From: Marixanthomonas sp. SCSIO 43207
Lineage (GTDB): Bacteria > Bacteroidota > Bacteroidia > Flavobacteriales > Flavobacteriaceae
Length of the DNA: 64,000 nucleotides
NCBI RefSeq assembly: GCF_019904255.1
Contig: NZ_CP063203.1
Span: 372,001 to 436,000, forward strand
Direction: 5' to 3'
Made by a program: the position numbers and the translations under genes. Positions 15,147 to 26,148 of the stretch are shown here, one piece after another. Under the pieces are notes generated by a model. It was given only the letters and a program-made list of their open reading frames with translations, was not told the DNA's origin and did no database searches. How positions within the stretch are numbered: position 1 is the first letter of the stretch; every line of letters starts with the position of its first letter.

Positions 15147-17759
15147 TTATTTTAAGTATTCTTTTGCTTTATTAAGTGCATCTTGTATTCCGTCAGGATT
15201 TTTCCCTCCAGCGGTTGCAAAAAATGGTTGACCACCGCCACCACCTTGAATACATTTTCCAAGTTCACGTACTATTTGCCCTGCGTTTAAATCTTTTTCG
15301 GTTGCTAATTCTTTTGAAATATAACACGTAAGTAATGCTTTACCGTCTTGATTAGAACCAAATAACAAGAAAAGATTATCAATCTCACCACCCATCTCAA
15401 AAGCCAAATCTTTCATTCCCGAAGCATCTAGATCTACTTCTTTTGCTAAAAATTGAACGGTATCAATTGTTTCTACCTCTTTTTTTAAATCGCCTTTCAG
15501 GTTTTTGGCTTTGTCTTTAAGTAATTCCTGAATTTGTTTTTGTAAAGCTGCATTTTCATTTTGTAAACTAGCAACTGCCTTAATAGGGTTTTGAGCGTTG
15601 TTTAACGTTTTCTGAATAGCAGCATACTCATTACTTCTGTCAATAAAGTAGTTTTTGGCCGCATCAGCAGTTATGGCTTCTATTCGTCTTATACCGCTTG
15701 CCACAGCACTTTCAGATGTAATGATAAAATGCCAAATAGTTCCGGTATTTGTCACGTGAGTTCCACCGCATAACTCCATTGAATTTCCAAAACGAATTGT
15801 ACGTACTGCATCTCCATATTTTTCTCCAAACAGTGCAATGGCTCCTTCATCGATAGCTTGTTGATAAGGAATACCGCGTTGTTCTTGAAGTTCTAGATTT
15901 TCATTAATACGAGCATTTACAAAGTCTTCTACTTGTTTTAATTCTTCTTCTGTTACTTTACTGAAATGTGAAAAATCAAAACGTAAATTTCTACTATGTA
16001 CCATAGACCCCTTTTGTGTGACGTGATCACCCAAAACGGTTCTAAGCGCTTGATGTAGTAAATGTGTTGCTGTATGGTTTGCCGCTGTTCTAGCACGCTG
16101 TTTGGTATCTACAACAGCCTTAAATGTAGCTTCTGGATTGCGTGGTAGGTTTTTTACAAAGTGAATAATCAAGTTATTTTCTTTCTTGGTATCTACAATA
16201 TAAACCACCTCACCGTTGGGAGCTTCAAGGTATCCCTTATCACCTACTTGCCCACCACCTTCTGCATAGAAAGGAGTTAAGTTAAAAACCAACTGGTATA
16301 ACTCACCTTCTTTTTTGCTTTCAACCTTACGGTAACGAGTAATTTTTACTTGAGTTTCTAGTAAATCATAGCCTACAAATTCTTCTTCAGCGTCATCAAT
16401 TAATTCAACCCAATCTCCGGTGCTTACTTTGGTTGCAGCTCGAGAGCGTTCTTTTTGTTTTTGTAACTCGGTTTCAAACTCTATTTCGTTTAATTCAAAA
16501 CCACGCTCACGAAGTATCAATGCTGTTAAGTCAATTGGAAATCCGTAAGTATCATATAATTCAAATGCTTTTTTTCCCGAAATAGTTTTTGAGTTTGCGT
16601 TTGAAATCACATTTTCAAGTAGTATCAATCCTTGATCTAGCGTTCGCAAAAATGATTGTTCTTCTTCTCTTATCACATTGGTAATTAGGTTTTTTTCTGA
16701 AACAAGTTCAGGAAAAGTGTCTCCCATTTGTTTTACCAAAGTATTGATTAACTTAAAGATGAAAGGCTCTTTTTTATTCAGAAATGTAAACCCATACCGA
16801 ATGGCTCTACGCAAAATACGACGTATCACATAGCCTGCTCCGGTATTTGAAGGTAATTGACCATCTGCTATTGAAAAAGCAACTGCTCGCACGTGATCTG
16901 AAATTACTCGAATGGCAATATCATTCTCTTCTTTCTCTCCATATTTTACGTTGGTTATGGCTTCAATTTCACGAATTAGTGGTGTAAAAACATCTGTATC
17001 ATAATTACTTTGTTTTTCTTGAAGCACCATACACAAGCGTTCAAACCCCATTCCGGTATCAACGTGCTGTGCCGGTAATTTTTCAAGACTACCATCTGCC
17101 TTACGGTTAAACTGCATAAAAACCAAGTTCCAAATTTCTACTACTAGAGGATGGTCTGCGTTTACCAATTGAGCACCAGGAACTTTTGCCTTTTCTGAAT
17201 CTGGACGTAGATCTACGTGAATCTCACTACAAGGTCCGCAAGGTCCTTGCTCACCCATTTCCCAAAAGTTATCATTTTTATCACCGTTTAATATTCGATC
17301 TTCAGAAATGTGTTTTTTCCAAAAGTTATAAGCCTGCATATCGCGCTCTAGCCCTTCAGATTTGTCTCCTTCAAAAATGGTTACGTACAGTTTTTCTTTA
17401 TCAATTTTAAAAACTTCTGTCAATAACTCCCATGACCAAGCAATAACTTCTTCTTTAAAATAGTCACCAAAACTCCAGTTACCCAACATTTCAAACATTG
17501 TGTGGTGATAGGTATCCATCCCAACTTCTTCCAAATCATTATGTTTACCGCTTACTCGTAGACATTTTTGTGTATCGGCAACGCGGGTATTTTTTGGAAT
17601 GCTGTTTCCGAGGAAAAACTCTTTAAATTGATTCATTCCTGCATTGGTAAACATCAATGTAGGGTCGTCTTTAATAACCATTGGTGCTGATGAAACAATG
17701 GTGTGTTGTTTTGATGTAAAGAATTCAAAAAATGTAGCTCGTATTTCCTTAGATTTCAT
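15147..17759 (-). CDS. alaS: Alanyl-tRNA synthetase
   Basis: Charges tRNA-Ala and edits mischarged serine and glycine. The 870-residue length from the ATG at 17759 ([19 protein letters not shown]) is standard. Motifs seen: the class II core with [15 protein letters not shown] and [17 protein letters not shown], the editing-site HTATHLLHQ and CGGTHV zinc-type residues, and the C-terminal oligomerisation domain with [14 protein letters not shown]. The longer frame adds six residues and I do not favour it. Divergent from the M23 peptidase gene. Confidence 0.98.
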   Translation of the reverse strand: MKSKEIRATFFEFFTSKQHTIVSSAPMVIKDDPTLMFTNAGMNQFKEFFLGNSIPKNTRVADTQKCLRVSGKHNDLEEVGMDTYHHTMFEMLGNWSFGDYFKEEVIAWSWELLTEVFKIDKEKLYVTIFEGDKSEGLERDMQAYNFWKKHISEDRILNGDKNDNFWEMGEQGPCGPCSEIHVDLRPDSEKAKVPGAQLVNADHPLVVEIWNLVFMQFNRKADGSLEKLPAQHVDTGMGFERLCMVLQEKQSNYDTDVFTPLIREIEAITNVKYGEKEENDIAIRVISDHVRAVAFSIADGQLPSNTGAGYVIRRILRRAIRYGFTFLNKKEPFIFKLINTLVKQMGDTFPELVSEKNLITNVIREEEQSFLRTLDQGLILLENVISNANSKTISGKKAFELYDTYGFPIDLTALILRERGFELNEIEFETELQKQKERSRAATKVSTGDWVELIDDAEEEFVGYDLLETQVKITRYRKVESKKEGELYQLVFNLTPFYAEGGGQVGDKGYLEAPNGEVVYIVDTKKENNLIIHFVKNLPRNPEATFKAVVDTKQRARTAANHTATHLLHQALRTVLGDHVTQKGSMVHSRNLRFDFSHFSKVTEEELKQVEDFVNARINENLELQEQRGIPYQQAIDEGAIALFGEKYGDAVRTIRFGNSMELCGGTHVTNTGTIWHFIITSESAVASGIRRIEAITADAAKNYFIDRSNEYAAIQKTLNNAQNPIKAVASLQNENAALQKQIQELLKDKAKNLKGDLKKEVETIDTVQFLAKEVDLDASGMKDLAFEMGGEIDNLFLLFGSNQDGKALLTCYISKELATEKDLNAGQIVRELGKCIQGGGGGQPFFATAGGKNPDGIQDALNKAKEYLK

Positions 17760-17878
17760 GCTTGTAATTTTATTCAAAAATAGTGATTAAGGCAAAACGC
17801 AAAACAATTTCTATATTTGTAATTCGTTATCCAAAGGTTAGCGCTGCCATCAACCGCAAAAATAGGATTTTTTAACGT

Positions 17879-18856
17879 ATGTCTAAGGTTAAATATTACT
17901 ACGATAGTGAAACGCTCTCGTATCGTAAAATTGAAAAGAAAAAAGGCCGTAAAATTGGTATTTTTTTATTGAGCCTCGTTGGTGTTTTACTTGGTGGTTT
18001 TTTGGTGTTTTTAATCTACATCAACTTACCCTATGTAGAGACTCCAAAAGAAAAATCACTTAAACGTGAATTGGCAAATATGGAGCTTCAATATGAACTC
18101 TTGAATAAAAAAATGAACGAAGCCGAAACCGTTCTCGCTGAAGTTGCCGAACGCGATAATAACTTATACAGAGTATATTTTGAAGCAAATCCCATTCCTG
18201 ATGAACAGCGAAAAGCAGGTTTTGGTGGTGTAAACAGATATAAAGACTTGGAAGGATTTGATAATTCAAAATTAATTATCAACACAAGTAAACGGCTAGA
18301 TATTTTAACCAAGCAAATTGTAGTACAATCTCGCTCACTTGATGAGATTTCGCAATTGGCCGAAGAAAAAGAAAAACTTTTAGCAGCAATACCAGCCATT
18401 CAACCAGTAAAAAAAGAAGACTTAACTCGAGTAGCTTCAGGTTTTGGGTATAGAACAGACCCTTTCACAAAAGCAAGAAAATTTCATTACGGGATGGATT
18501 TTACATCACCTCGAGGTACACCCGTTTATGCATCTGGCGATGGAGTGGTAACACGAGCAGATAATAATTCTACTGGCTACGGAAATCACATACGTTTAGA
18601 CCACGGCTACGGTTACGTGAGCCTATACGCCCATTTATACAAATATAATGTACGCCCGGGACAAAAGGTACAACGTGGTGATTTAATTGGTTTTGTAGGA
18701 AGTACCGGGCGTTCAGAAGCTCCTCACCTACACTACGAAGTATTTAAAGATGGTGAGCGCATCAATCCTATGAATTTCTACTACGGAAATCTTACTCCAG
18801 AAGAATTTGCAGAAATGCAGAAAGTAGCCCAACAAGAAAACCAATCACTTGACTAA
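17879..18856 (+). CDS. Membrane-anchored M23 family metallopeptidase (LytM-like)
   Basis: Cell-wall peptidase or division-activator type protein. One membrane helix (about 26-48, GIFLLSLVGVLLGGFLVFLIY) with a basic cytoplasmic N terminus, a coiled coil (about 60-85 and again near 140-170), then a C-terminal LytM domain (about 180-305). Zinc ligands are intact: HYGMDFTSPRGTPV (His and Asp) and HLHYEVF near the end, so it should be catalytically active. The stop codon overlaps the ATG of the MerR gene by one base, indicating translational coupling and an operon. Confidence 0.92.
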   Translation: MSKVKYYYDSETLSYRKIEKKKGRKIGIFLLSLVGVLLGGFLVFLIYINLPYVETPKEKSLKRELANMELQYELLNKKMNEAETVLAEVAERDNNLYRVYFEANPIPDEQRKAGFGGVNRYKDLEGFDNSKLIINTSKRLDILTKQIVVQSRSLDEISQLAEEKEKLLAAIPAIQPVKKEDLTRVASGFGYRTDPFTKARKFHYGMDFTSPRGTPVYASGDGVVTRADNNSTGYGNHIRLDHGYGYVSLYAHLYKYNVRPGQKVQRGDLIGFVGSTGRSEAPHLHYEVFKDGERINPMNFYYGNLTPEEFAEMQKVAQQENQSLD

Positions 18857-19185
18857 TGCATATAGACCTACCCGAAAAACGATATTATAGCATTGGCGAA
18901 GTGGCCGAAGCTTTTGATGTAAACACATCACTTATTCGCTTTTGGGAAAAAGAGTTTGATGTTTTAAAACCAAAAAAAAACGCCAAAGGCAACCGAAAAT
19001 TTACTCAAGAAGACATTAAAAAACTTGAGTTTATTTATCATCTTGTAAAAGAAAGAGGCTTTACACTAGAAGGCGCAAAAACACATTTAAAAGAGAATAA
19101 ACAAAAAACATTAAGCCGTTTTGAGATTATTCGTAAATTAGAAACAGTAAAAGCAGAATTGCTAAAAATTAAAAACCAACTTTAA
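18856..19185 (+). CDS. MerR family transcriptional regulator
   Basis: Short (109 residues) MerR-type DNA-binding protein. The HTH-wing spans about 8-75 (YYSIGEVAEAFDVNTSLIRF, WEKEFDVLKPKKN, GNRKFTQEDIKKL). A short C-terminal helix (RFEIIRKLETVKAELLKIK) would mediate dimerisation; there is no sensor domain and no effector cysteine. It starts in the stop codon of the M23 peptidase gene (TAATG) and is followed after 13 bases by lemA, so it belongs to the M23-lemA-TPM run. Confidence 0.9.
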   Translation: MHIDLPEKRYYSIGEVAEAFDVNTSLIRFWEKEFDVLKPKKNAKGNRKFTQEDIKKLEFIYHLVKERGFTLEGAKTHLKENKQKTLSRFEIIRKLETVKAELLKIKNQL

Positions 19186-19198
19186 AATCAATAAACCG

Positions 19199-19801
19199 AT
19201 GAAAAAATGGCTTATTCCATTAGTTATAATTATTGCTATAGGAGCAATCGCAGGAATTTGGTTTGCCAATGTAAATAACAAATTGGTAACCATGGAAGAA
19301 AATGTTACTTCACAATGGGCAAATGTTGAGAGTTCTTATCAACGAAGAGCAGATTTAATACCAAATATTGTAAGCACCGCAAAAGGTTATGCAGAGTTTG
19401 AACAACAAACCCTAACCCAAGTTATTGAAGCTAGAAGCAAAGCAACTTCGGTTACGATAGACCCTTCAAACATCACACCCAATCAATTACAGCAGTTTCA
19501 AGAAGTACAATCTGGATTAACTTCTGCCCTATCAAGATTATTAGCAACATTTGAAAGATATCCAGACCTAAAGGCAAACGAAAACTTTAAAGAACTAATT
19601 AACGAGCTTGAACGCACAGAAAATCGCATTAACGTAGAACGTAATCGTTTTAACGAGCAAGCACGTGTATTTAATTCTGAAATAAGACAATTTCCTACTA
19701 CCATTGCAGCAAGTATTTTAGGTTTTGAGCGTAAAGCCTACTTTGAAGCAGATGCAGGAACTGAAAACGCTCCCGATGTAGAATTTGATTTTAACAGTTA
19801 A
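19199..19801 (+). CDS. LemA family protein
   Basis: Membrane protein with one N-terminal helix (about 4-24, WLIPLVIIIAIGAIAGIWF) and a long helical domain outside. Family marks: VTSQWANVESSYQRRADLIPN near residue 36, then LSRLLATFERYPDLKANENF and RNRFNEQARVFNSEIRQFP. Function is unknown, but LemA is regularly encoded beside TPM-domain proteins, as here. Sits 15 bases before the first TPM gene. Confidence 0.93.
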   Translation: MKKWLIPLVIIIAIGAIAGIWFANVNNKLVTMEENVTSQWANVESSYQRRADLIPNIVSTAKGYAEFEQQTLTQVIEARSKATSVTIDPSNITPNQLQQFQEVQSGLTSALSRLLATFERYPDLKANENFKELINELERTENRINVERNRFNEQARVFNSEIRQFPTTIAASILGFERKAYFEADAGTENAPDVEFDFNS

Positions 19802-19816
19802 CAAACCACATAGTAC

Positions 19817-20254
19817 ATGTCTAAAGTAGAAGATTTTCTTTCGGCTGAAGCCGAAGCCGATATCATTGAAGCGATACGTAAAGCCGAAAAAAACACCTCC
19901 GGCGAAGTGCGTGTGCATCTTGAAGCACATAGCGAGATTGACCCTTTTGAACGCGCCGCCGAAGTTTTTGATATGTTACACATGAACAATACCAAGCAAA
20001 GTAATGGTGTGTTAATTTATGTTGCCGTAGAAGATCGCACCCTAGTCATTCTTGGTGATAGCGGAATTAATGATGTAGTAGCTCCAGATTTTTGGGAAAG
20101 TACAAAAGACACTATCATCAGTCAATTCAAAAAAGGAAATATGGAACAAGGCCTTATTGACGGTATTTTAATGGCTGGCGAACAACTACAAAAACATTTT
20201 CCATATCAAAAAGGTGACATCAACGAATTACCCGATGATATTTCAGTAGGATAA
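19817..20254 (+). CDS. TPM domain protein (short, cytoplasmic-type)
   Basis: 145-residue single TPM-domain protein without a signal peptide or membrane segment. Visible family pattern: IEAIRKAEKNTSGEVRVHLE, NGVLIYVAVEDRTLVILGDSGIN and a C-terminal helix QGLIDGILMAGEQLQKHFP. It lies between lemA and a secreted TPM protein in one operon. The pairing of a short TPM protein with a longer glycine-tailed one is common in Bacteroidota. Precise role unknown. Confidence 0.88.
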   Translation: MSKVEDFLSAEAEADIIEAIRKAEKNTSGEVRVHLEAHSEIDPFERAAEVFDMLHMNNTKQSNGVLIYVAVEDRTLVILGDSGINDVVAPDFWESTKDTIISQFKKGNMEQGLIDGILMAGEQLQKHFPYQKGDINELPDDISVG

Positions 20255-20302
20255 CAAGACCTTTCGTATTGTAATAACGAGACGAAAAATCAATTTTTTA
20301 AT

Positions 20303-21115
20303 ATGCGCATACAATTTCAGAAATATAACTTCCTATTCTTTTTTATCATCACTTTATTTATTTCTGAAGCAAGTGTTGCGCAATTTGATATTCCGCCAAA
20401 ACCAAGCAAACAAAGTGAACAGACCTCGCTTTATGATTACATAGATTTATTAAATGCTTCTCAACAAAGCAATCTAGAAAATAAGTTAATACGATATGCA
20501 GATTCTACTTCTACTCAAATTGTAGTTGCCATAATAAGCAGTACAAAAGGTGAAGATATTTCATTACTAGGAGCCAAATGGGGCCAAAAATGGGGAATAG
20601 GACAACAAGATGAAGACAATGGAATTTTAATTTTATTAGCCAAAGATGATCGAAGAATAGACATTAATACCGGCTACGGTATTGAATATCGAATCACCGA
20701 TTTGATGGCTGAGCGAATTATTAATAGAATCATGATTCCTGAATTTAAAAAAGGTGATTTTTATTCGGGTTTAGACAATGGAGTCGATGCTATTTTTGAT
20801 GCGTTAAACGGTGAGTTTAAAGAAGACAGAGAGTTTAATAAAAAATCTGGCGGTAGTGGTCAGTTTATTTTTATTGTTATCATATTCATCATTATTATTA
20901 TCGCCTTAAGTTCCAAAAAAGGCGGTCGCGGTGGTGGCAAAGGTGGTCGTGGCAGCAGTTTACTTGATGTTATTATTTTAAGTAGTATGGGGCGCACCGG
21001 CGGCTTTGGCGGTGGTGGCTTCGGTGGTGGCGGCTTTAGCGGTGGAGGCGGCGGCTTCGGTGGTGGCTTTGGCGGCGGCGGTTTTGGTGGCGGTGGTGCT
21101 TCTGGAGGTTGGTAG
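20303..21115 (+). CDS. Exported TPM domain protein with glycine-rich tail (YgcG-like)
   Basis: Signal peptide (about residues 1-27, ending EASVAQ), TPM domain (about 40-170; DSTSTQIVVAIISSTKGEDI, GILILLAKDDRRIDINTGYG), a membrane helix (about 188-208, FIFIVIIFIIIIIALSS), then about 55 residues of nearly pure glycine repeats (GGFGGGGFGGGGFSGGGGG). The organisation matches YgcG/TPM proteins found with LemA. Last gene of the M23-MerR-LemA-TPM-TPM run; convergent with the outer-membrane barrel gene. Confidence 0.9.
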   Translation: MRIQFQKYNFLFFFIITLFISEASVAQFDIPPKPSKQSEQTSLYDYIDLLNASQQSNLENKLIRYADSTSTQIVVAIISSTKGEDISLLGAKWGQKWGIGQQDEDNGILILLAKDDRRIDINTGYGIEYRITDLMAERIINRIMIPEFKKGDFYSGLDNGVDAIFDALNGEFKEDREFNKKSGGSGQFIFIVIIFIIIIIALSSKKGGRGGGKGGRGSSLLDVIILSSMGRTGGFGGGGFGGGGFSGGGGGFGGGFGGGGFGGGGASGGW

Positions 21116-21175
21116 TTTCAGTATTTCAGAAAATATGTTTTTAGGTAAAATTTCTTCTTTTAGCTTCAACGTTTA

Positions 21176-23950
21176 TTAGTCAAACCAAAAGTTACTATCT
21201 CTAGTTTCTCCTTTTTTTCCTAGTGTATTAAACTTATAACTGAAGCCAACCATAAAATACCGTTGTAAAACTGTACTTTGAACATCTTGTATATAATCTT
21301 CGGTTGAAGTACGTCGCGCGTTGGTGTTTTGATTTAAAATATCATAGGCTTTTACAGTGACCAAACCTTTATCTTTTAAAATTGAATAAGATAAGGTTGC
21401 ATTCCAGAAAATAGCATCTTTTTGAAATCCTGGCGCAATGTCTGAATTATAACTATATGTAATATCATTATTCCATTCTAGTTTTTTGGGGAAACTTGTG
21501 GTGGTTTCTAATTGAAATTGATGTTGCACATAACTTCTATCTTCAAAAAGATCTAGATTAAAAGTGTTATCATTAAATGAAATTTCATAAGAAGGTCTTA
21601 TTTCAAAAAGGTTGTCCCAAGTGAAGCCTACACTCACATTGGGTGTATAAGTAATGGTACGACTTGCATACTGCACTTCATTATTAAAATTTACATTTCT
21701 GTTTCCGTTTACATATGCAGCTACTCTATATTTTATACTCTTTACACTGTCAATTTTTATAGTTTTATTATAGCCGGCATTTACATTAAAATTATAATTA
21801 CCATCTACATTGGCAAATGTAGTGCTACGAACAAAGTTTTCATCAATAGTTGTTTTTGAAACCACTCGATCATTGGCAAAACTTGCATTTAGGTTACTAT
21901 AAAAACCAGATTTGGTTTGAAAGTCATAATTATTCAAGCCCATATAAACGTTGTGACTGTTTGACGGACTCAAATTGGGATTACCCTGAACAATGTTAAG
22001 CGGATCTGAAACATCTACAAAAGGAGATAGTTGTGAAACTCCCGGAGCGTTATTACGTAAATAATAACCTGAATACAATCGCAGTTTTTGACTAAAGCTA
22101 TAACTAAGATTTGCTGAAAGTTCTACAGCGTCAAAATCATTTGTAAAATTTATATCCCGCAACGCATCATCACTTTCAAGAGTTCGCATTACATAACCTA
22201 CTTCTACACCGGTTCTCAACTTTTCTCCAGAATAACGCAAACCTATTTCGGGTCTTGAACTTTGATTGGTATTTGTAAAGTCTGTACTTTGATTAAGGTT
22301 GAAGTTTGAAAACATTTGTGACGCTTCATCAAAATCAAAAACACTTTGTTTATCTTCTCTTTTATCATATTCATATGAATATTCAACCTCCAAAAATAAT
22401 TTCTTGGCTAGTAGTGGAAGTCTTACCTCTGGGCGTATTTCATATTGATTTGAGCTTTGCTCTCCATCTGTAATTTGGTTTCGGGTTATCGTTTCGGGAG
22501 TGTCGCCAAATATTTCAGTGTTTGAGTTAATTGTATTTTCAAGATCTGAATCTTCTATTTGGTTTTCAATAGTTAATCTAAAAAAACCACCTTTTGAGCC
22601 ATACTTTTTGGTTGCTGTAAGTCTGTTTTCAAATGATTTCTGAATATTTTCAGAACTACGTTCTGTGGTTGACTGGTTGGTTAACTCACCATTTAAACGT
22701 CTGGTTTCTTCAGAATTTGTAAAATAAGAGTCTCCAGTATTGTATCTAAATTGTGGTCTTATATTAATAAGAAATGTCGAATCTAGTTGTGTTTTAAACT
22801 GCAAATTTGCCGCATGGTTATCGGTATTACTTTGGTTGTTTGATGTAGTATTTGAGAAGTACCGATCATCTGGAAGAATATTTTCTCTATTTCTTATTTC
22901 ATCATTAAACGAATTGGCTGCAGAGTAAAAATAATCTGCTGTCAAGTCTGTTTCTTTCCCAAAATCATCAGCATAATTGGCACCTGCAGTACGAGAATTT
23001 GTAATACCTTGACCACCACCAAAACTTCTACCATCAATGTTGAATGTTCCGTTTTCATTAACTCTCAAATAGCGTGCGTTGCCAAACATTTTTTGAATTT
23101 CGCCAAAGCTAAAACCTGGTGAATTAATGTTATTACCACCGGCAAGAGCACTAATTCGTATATCATTATCAAAATAGTTGAGAAGTCCGGCATATTCAAA
23201 ACGATCATCTGTCCCTACTCCACCTGCAACCCTACCAAAGATTCCTTTATTCTTTTCTTCGTCAATGGTTATATTTATTGTTTTGTTTTCTTCATCACCT
23301 TCTTCACCTGTAAATGCTTCAGACTCTGTTTTGGTATCAGTAACCTGTATTTTATCAACAATTTCTTTTGTTAAATTTCGAGTAGCAATAGTAGGATCAT
23401 CCCCAAAAAAAGGTTTACCATTCACCAATATTTTATTAACCGGTTTACCATTTACTTTAATGTTACCTTGCGCATCTACCTCAACGCCGGGTAATTCTTT
23501 TAGTAAATCTTCAACATTGGCGTCTTTTTTTGTTTTGAAGGAAGCAACATTAAATTCTAGTGTATCCTTCTTTACAGTTACCGGAGCTTGAGATTTGATA
23601 AGTACTTCGTCGAGCATATTATCATCTTCGGCAAGAGGAATTTCTCCTAGATTGATGGTTTCGTTATCTATTACGATGGTTTTAAAATATGTTTTATAAC
23701 CAACATAAGAGATATATAAATTAAGATTATCATCGCCGGTTCTTCCTTTTAAAAGAAAATCTCCGTCTTTATCTGAAATGGTATAAGTTACTAATGAGCT
23801 GTCTTTTACACGCTGTAAATAAACGGTTGCAGATTCTAGAGGTTGTTTTTTTTCTTTGGAAACAAGCTGTCCTGAAATGTTAAAAACTTTTGTCTGTGAA
23901 ATTGAAATAGTAGACACTAAAAGAAATAACACTAAAAGAAATTTCTTCAT
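21176..23950 (-). CDS. Outer-membrane beta-barrel protein with carboxypeptidase-like N-terminal domain
   Basis: TonB-receptor-like protein of 924 residues. Signal peptide (1-18), a CarboxypepD_reg-like domain (about 22-110: SGQLVSKEKKQPLESATVYL), a plug-like domain (VEDLLKELPGVEVDAQGNIK, GKPVNKILVNGKPFFGDDPT) and a long barrel with aromatic strand ends, as in the OMP_b-brl_3 group. Its export substrate is unknown; this group is often annotated as TonB-dependent receptor without a known ligand. It is monocistronic, 81 bases beyond der on the same strand. Confidence 0.85.
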   Translation of the reverse strand: MKKFLLVLFLLVSTISISQTKVFNISGQLVSKEKKQPLESATVYLQRVKDSSLVTYTISDKDGDFLLKGRTGDDNLNLYISYVGYKTYFKTIVIDNETINLGEIPLAEDDNMLDEVLIKSQAPVTVKKDTLEFNVASFKTKKDANVEDLLKELPGVEVDAQGNIKVNGKPVNKILVNGKPFFGDDPTIATRNLTKEIVDKIQVTDTKTESEAFTGEEGDEENKTINITIDEEKNKGIFGRVAGGVGTDDRFEYAGLLNYFDNDIRISALAGGNNINSPGFSFGEIQKMFGNARYLRVNENGTFNIDGRSFGGGQGITNSRTAGANYADDFGKETDLTADYFYSAANSFNDEIRNRENILPDDRYFSNTTSNNQSNTDNHAANLQFKTQLDSTFLINIRPQFRYNTGDSYFTNSEETRRLNGELTNQSTTERSSENIQKSFENRLTATKKYGSKGGFFRLTIENQIEDSDLENTINSNTEIFGDTPETITRNQITDGEQSSNQYEIRPEVRLPLLAKKLFLEVEYSYEYDKREDKQSVFDFDEASQMFSNFNLNQSTDFTNTNQSSRPEIGLRYSGEKLRTGVEVGYVMRTLESDDALRDINFTNDFDAVELSANLSYSFSQKLRLYSGYYLRNNAPGVSQLSPFVDVSDPLNIVQGNPNLSPSNSHNVYMGLNNYDFQTKSGFYSNLNASFANDRVVSKTTIDENFVRSTTFANVDGNYNFNVNAGYNKTIKIDSVKSIKYRVAAYVNGNRNVNFNNEVQYASRTITYTPNVSVGFTWDNLFEIRPSYEISFNDNTFNLDLFEDRSYVQHQFQLETTTSFPKKLEWNNDITYSYNSDIAPGFQKDAIFWNATLSYSILKDKGLVTVKAYDILNQNTNARRTSTEDYIQDVQSTVLQRYFMVGFSYKFNTLGKKGETRDSNFWFD

Positions 23951-24031
23951 AGGTTTAATTTGATTGATGAATGTTAGTTATACAATCAACGAAAGTAATA
24001 ACTAATTGTTATAAATCAATCTAAAAACAAC

Positions 24032-25336
24032 TTATTTCTTTCTAAGGTAAACCGTAACTGGAACCCCGGTAAAATCAAAATGTTGCCGTAGTTTATTTTC
24101 TAAAAATCGCTTATATGGATCTTTAACGTATTGTGGAAGATTGGCAAAAAAAGCAAAACTTGGATACGGTGTTGGCAACTGTGTAATAAATTTAATTTTT
24201 ACGTATTTTCCCTTGTATTGAGGTGGTGGCGTAGCTTGAATGATTGGTAACAACACATCATTAAGTTTACTGGTTTTAATGCGTTTGCTTCGGTTTTTAT
24301 AGACCTCAACCGCAGTTTCTATTGCTTTATAAATACGTTGTTTGTTTAAAACAGACATAAAAACAATTGGAACATCTGTGAAGGGCTCACACTCACGACG
24401 AATGCGTTGTTCAAATTCTTTTACTGTTTTTGATTCTTTTTCAACCAAATCCCATTTATTTGCAAGAATCACAATCCCTTTATTATTGCGCTGAGCCAAC
24501 CAGAAGATATTTTGAACCTGACCATCAAAACCACGCGTAGCATCAAAAACTAAAATCACCACATCACAATGTTCTATGGCTCTAACACTTCTCATTACAG
24601 AGTAAAACTCTAGGTCTTCTTTTACTTTGCTTTTTCTTCGTATACCTGCCGTATCAACTAAGTTAAATTCAAAACCAAATCTATTGTAACGTGTGTCAAT
24701 ACTATCACGTGTAGTTCCGGCAATATCGGTCACGATGTATCGATCTTCTCCTATCAATGTATTGATAAATGATGATTTACCTGCATTTGGTCTCCCTACA
24801 ACTGCAAATCTTGGTAATTCGTTTTCATCATCCTCTTGAGTATCGGGTAAGACTTTTACCAAATCATCAAGTAGTTCTCCTGTTCCGCTACCGTTAATAC
24901 TAGAGAGTGTGTAGTATTTGTCTACTCCTAGCGAGTAAAACTCAACGGCGTCATTTTCACGAGTAGCACTATCTACTTTATTAACGGCCAAAAAGTATGG
25001 TTTTTTTGATCTTCTTAAAAGTGTTGCCACTTCTTCATCCATACCGGTGAGACCACTTTCTACATCAACCATAAAAATTATAGCATCTGCTTCTTCAATG
25101 GCCAATTCAACTTGTTTATCAATTTCAGCTTCAAAAACATCGTCACTTCCTTTTACATAACCGCCGGTATCAATTAATGAAAACTCTTTACCGTTCCAGT
25201 CACTTTTTCCGTAATGACGATCACGAGTCACACCGCTAACTGCATCGGTTATAGCTTCTCTACGTTGAATTAATCTATTAAAAAATGTAGATTTACCAAC
25301 GTTTGGCCTTCCTACTATAGCTACAATGTTTCCCAT
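24032..25336 (-). CDS. der: Ribosome biogenesis GTPase Der (EngA)
   Basis: Double GTPase needed for 50S subunit assembly. Two complete G domains: first P-loop [14 protein letters not shown] near the N terminus with DTGGYVKG and NKVD; second [14 protein letters not shown] near residue 178 with [10 protein letters not shown] and NKWDLV. A C-terminal KH-like domain follows ([19 protein letters not shown]). The 434-residue length is standard. Its promoter is divergent from that of the SIMPL gene. Confidence 0.98.
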   Translation of the reverse strand: MGNIVAIVGRPNVGKSTFFNRLIQRREAITDAVSGVTRDRHYGKSDWNGKEFSLIDTGGYVKGSDDVFEAEIDKQVELAIEEADAIIFMVDVESGLTGMDEEVATLLRRSKKPYFLAVNKVDSATRENDAVEFYSLGVDKYYTLSSINGSGTGELLDDLVKVLPDTQEDDENELPRFAVVGRPNAGKSSFINTLIGEDRYIVTDIAGTTRDSIDTRYNRFGFEFNLVDTAGIRRKSKVKEDLEFYSVMRSVRAIEHCDVVILVFDATRGFDGQVQNIFWLAQRNNKGIVILANKWDLVEKESKTVKEFEQRIRRECEPFTDVPIVFMSVLNKQRIYKAIETAVEVYKNRSKRIKTSKLNDVLLPIIQATPPPQYKGKYVKIKFITQLPTPYPSFAFFANLPQYVKDPYKRFLENKLRQHFDFTGVPVTVYLRKK

Positions 25337-25353
25337 TCAATTAAAATTTTGTG

Positions 25354-25390
25354 CAAATATAATGATATGCATATGATTTCGTTATATTTA
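25354..25390. promoter_or_regulatory. Divergent -7 boxes for der and the SIMPL gene
   Basis: TATATTTG on the minus strand (25354-25361) precedes der by 17 bases, and TATATTTA on the plus strand (25383-25390) precedes the SIMPL gene by 26 bases. Both fit TAnnTTTG or differ in the last base only. Confidence 0.5.
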
Positions 25391-25416
25391 TATGTGTCAA
25401 TAAAAAAATATAAAGT

Positions 25417-26148
25417 ATGAAAAACGCCGTTGTAGCGCTTATTTTTTCAGTAGCCATTGTTATTTCAGCATTTCTTTTAGGAAATTCAATCATGAACAGA
25501 AACAAAGCAGATGGAACTATTTCTGTTACTGGATTGGGAAAAACCGATTTTACTTCAGATTTAATTGTATGGGAAGGTTCTTTTTCAAAAGAAAGTAGTA
25601 ACCTTCAACAAGCATATAGCGATCTTGAAGCTGATAAAACTGTAATTACAGATTATCTGTTATCAAAGGGAATTACCAAAGATGAGCTTGTATTTAACGC
25701 GGTAAGCAGTCGAAAAAACATGAGAGCAAAATACAATGCACAAGGAGAATATGCCGGAGAAGAGTTTTTGGGTTATGTATTGACACAATCGCTTCAAATA
25801 GACTCTAAAGATGTTGAAAAAGTAGAAGATATTTCTCGTGAAATAACTGAGTTGCTCAATAAAGGTATTCAGTTTTACTCACAATCTCCAAGATATTACT
25901 ACACCAAATTGGCAGATCTAAAAATTGAAATGATTTCTGAAGCTACGGCAGATGCAAAAGAACGAGCTGAGAAAATTGCAGAAAATTCTGGTGGCGAATT
26001 GGGTGATCTACTCTCTGCAGATATGGGAGTTTTTCAAATTATTGGTCAAAACAGCAATGAAGAATATTCTTGGGGTGGTACTTACAACACCTCTTCAAAA
26101 GAGAAAACAGCTTCTATTACTATGAAGCTTACGTATGATGCCAATTAA
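25417..26148 (+). CDS. SIMPL domain-containing exported protein
   Basis: 243-residue protein with an N-terminal hydrophobic anchor or signal (VVALIFSVAIVISAFLLGN) and a SIMPL (DUF541) domain: ISVTGLGKTDFTSDLIVWEG near residue 35, LLSKGITKDELVFNAVSS, and the closing EATADAKERAEKIAENSGGELG helix region. SIMPL proteins such as BP26 form ring-like oligomers and are tied to oxidative-stress defence in some species. Here the role is unknown. Its end overlaps the end of era by 4 bases. Confidence 0.88.
   Translation: MKNAVVALIFSVAIVISAFLLGNSIMNRNKADGTISVTGLGKTDFTSDLIVWEGSFSKESSNLQQAYSDLEADKTVITDYLLSKGITKDELVFNAVSSRKNMRAKYNAQGEYAGEEFLGYVLTQSLQIDSKDVEKVEDISREITELLNKGIQFYSQSPRYYYTKLADLKIEMISEATADAKERAEKIAENSGGELGDLLSADMGVFQIIGQNSNEEYSWGGTYNTSSKEKTASITMKLTYDAN

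Noticed and set aside
20990-21115. DNA repeat or minisatellite
   Set aside because: The repeats follow GGC/GGT codons of the glycine-rich tail of the TPM protein and match normal YgcG-like proteins.
20978-21169. Minus-strand open frame of 63 codons over the end of the TPM gene
   Set aside because: It is the reverse reading of the glycine-repeat coding sequence; the Ala/Thr-rich product is an artefact of GGN codons.
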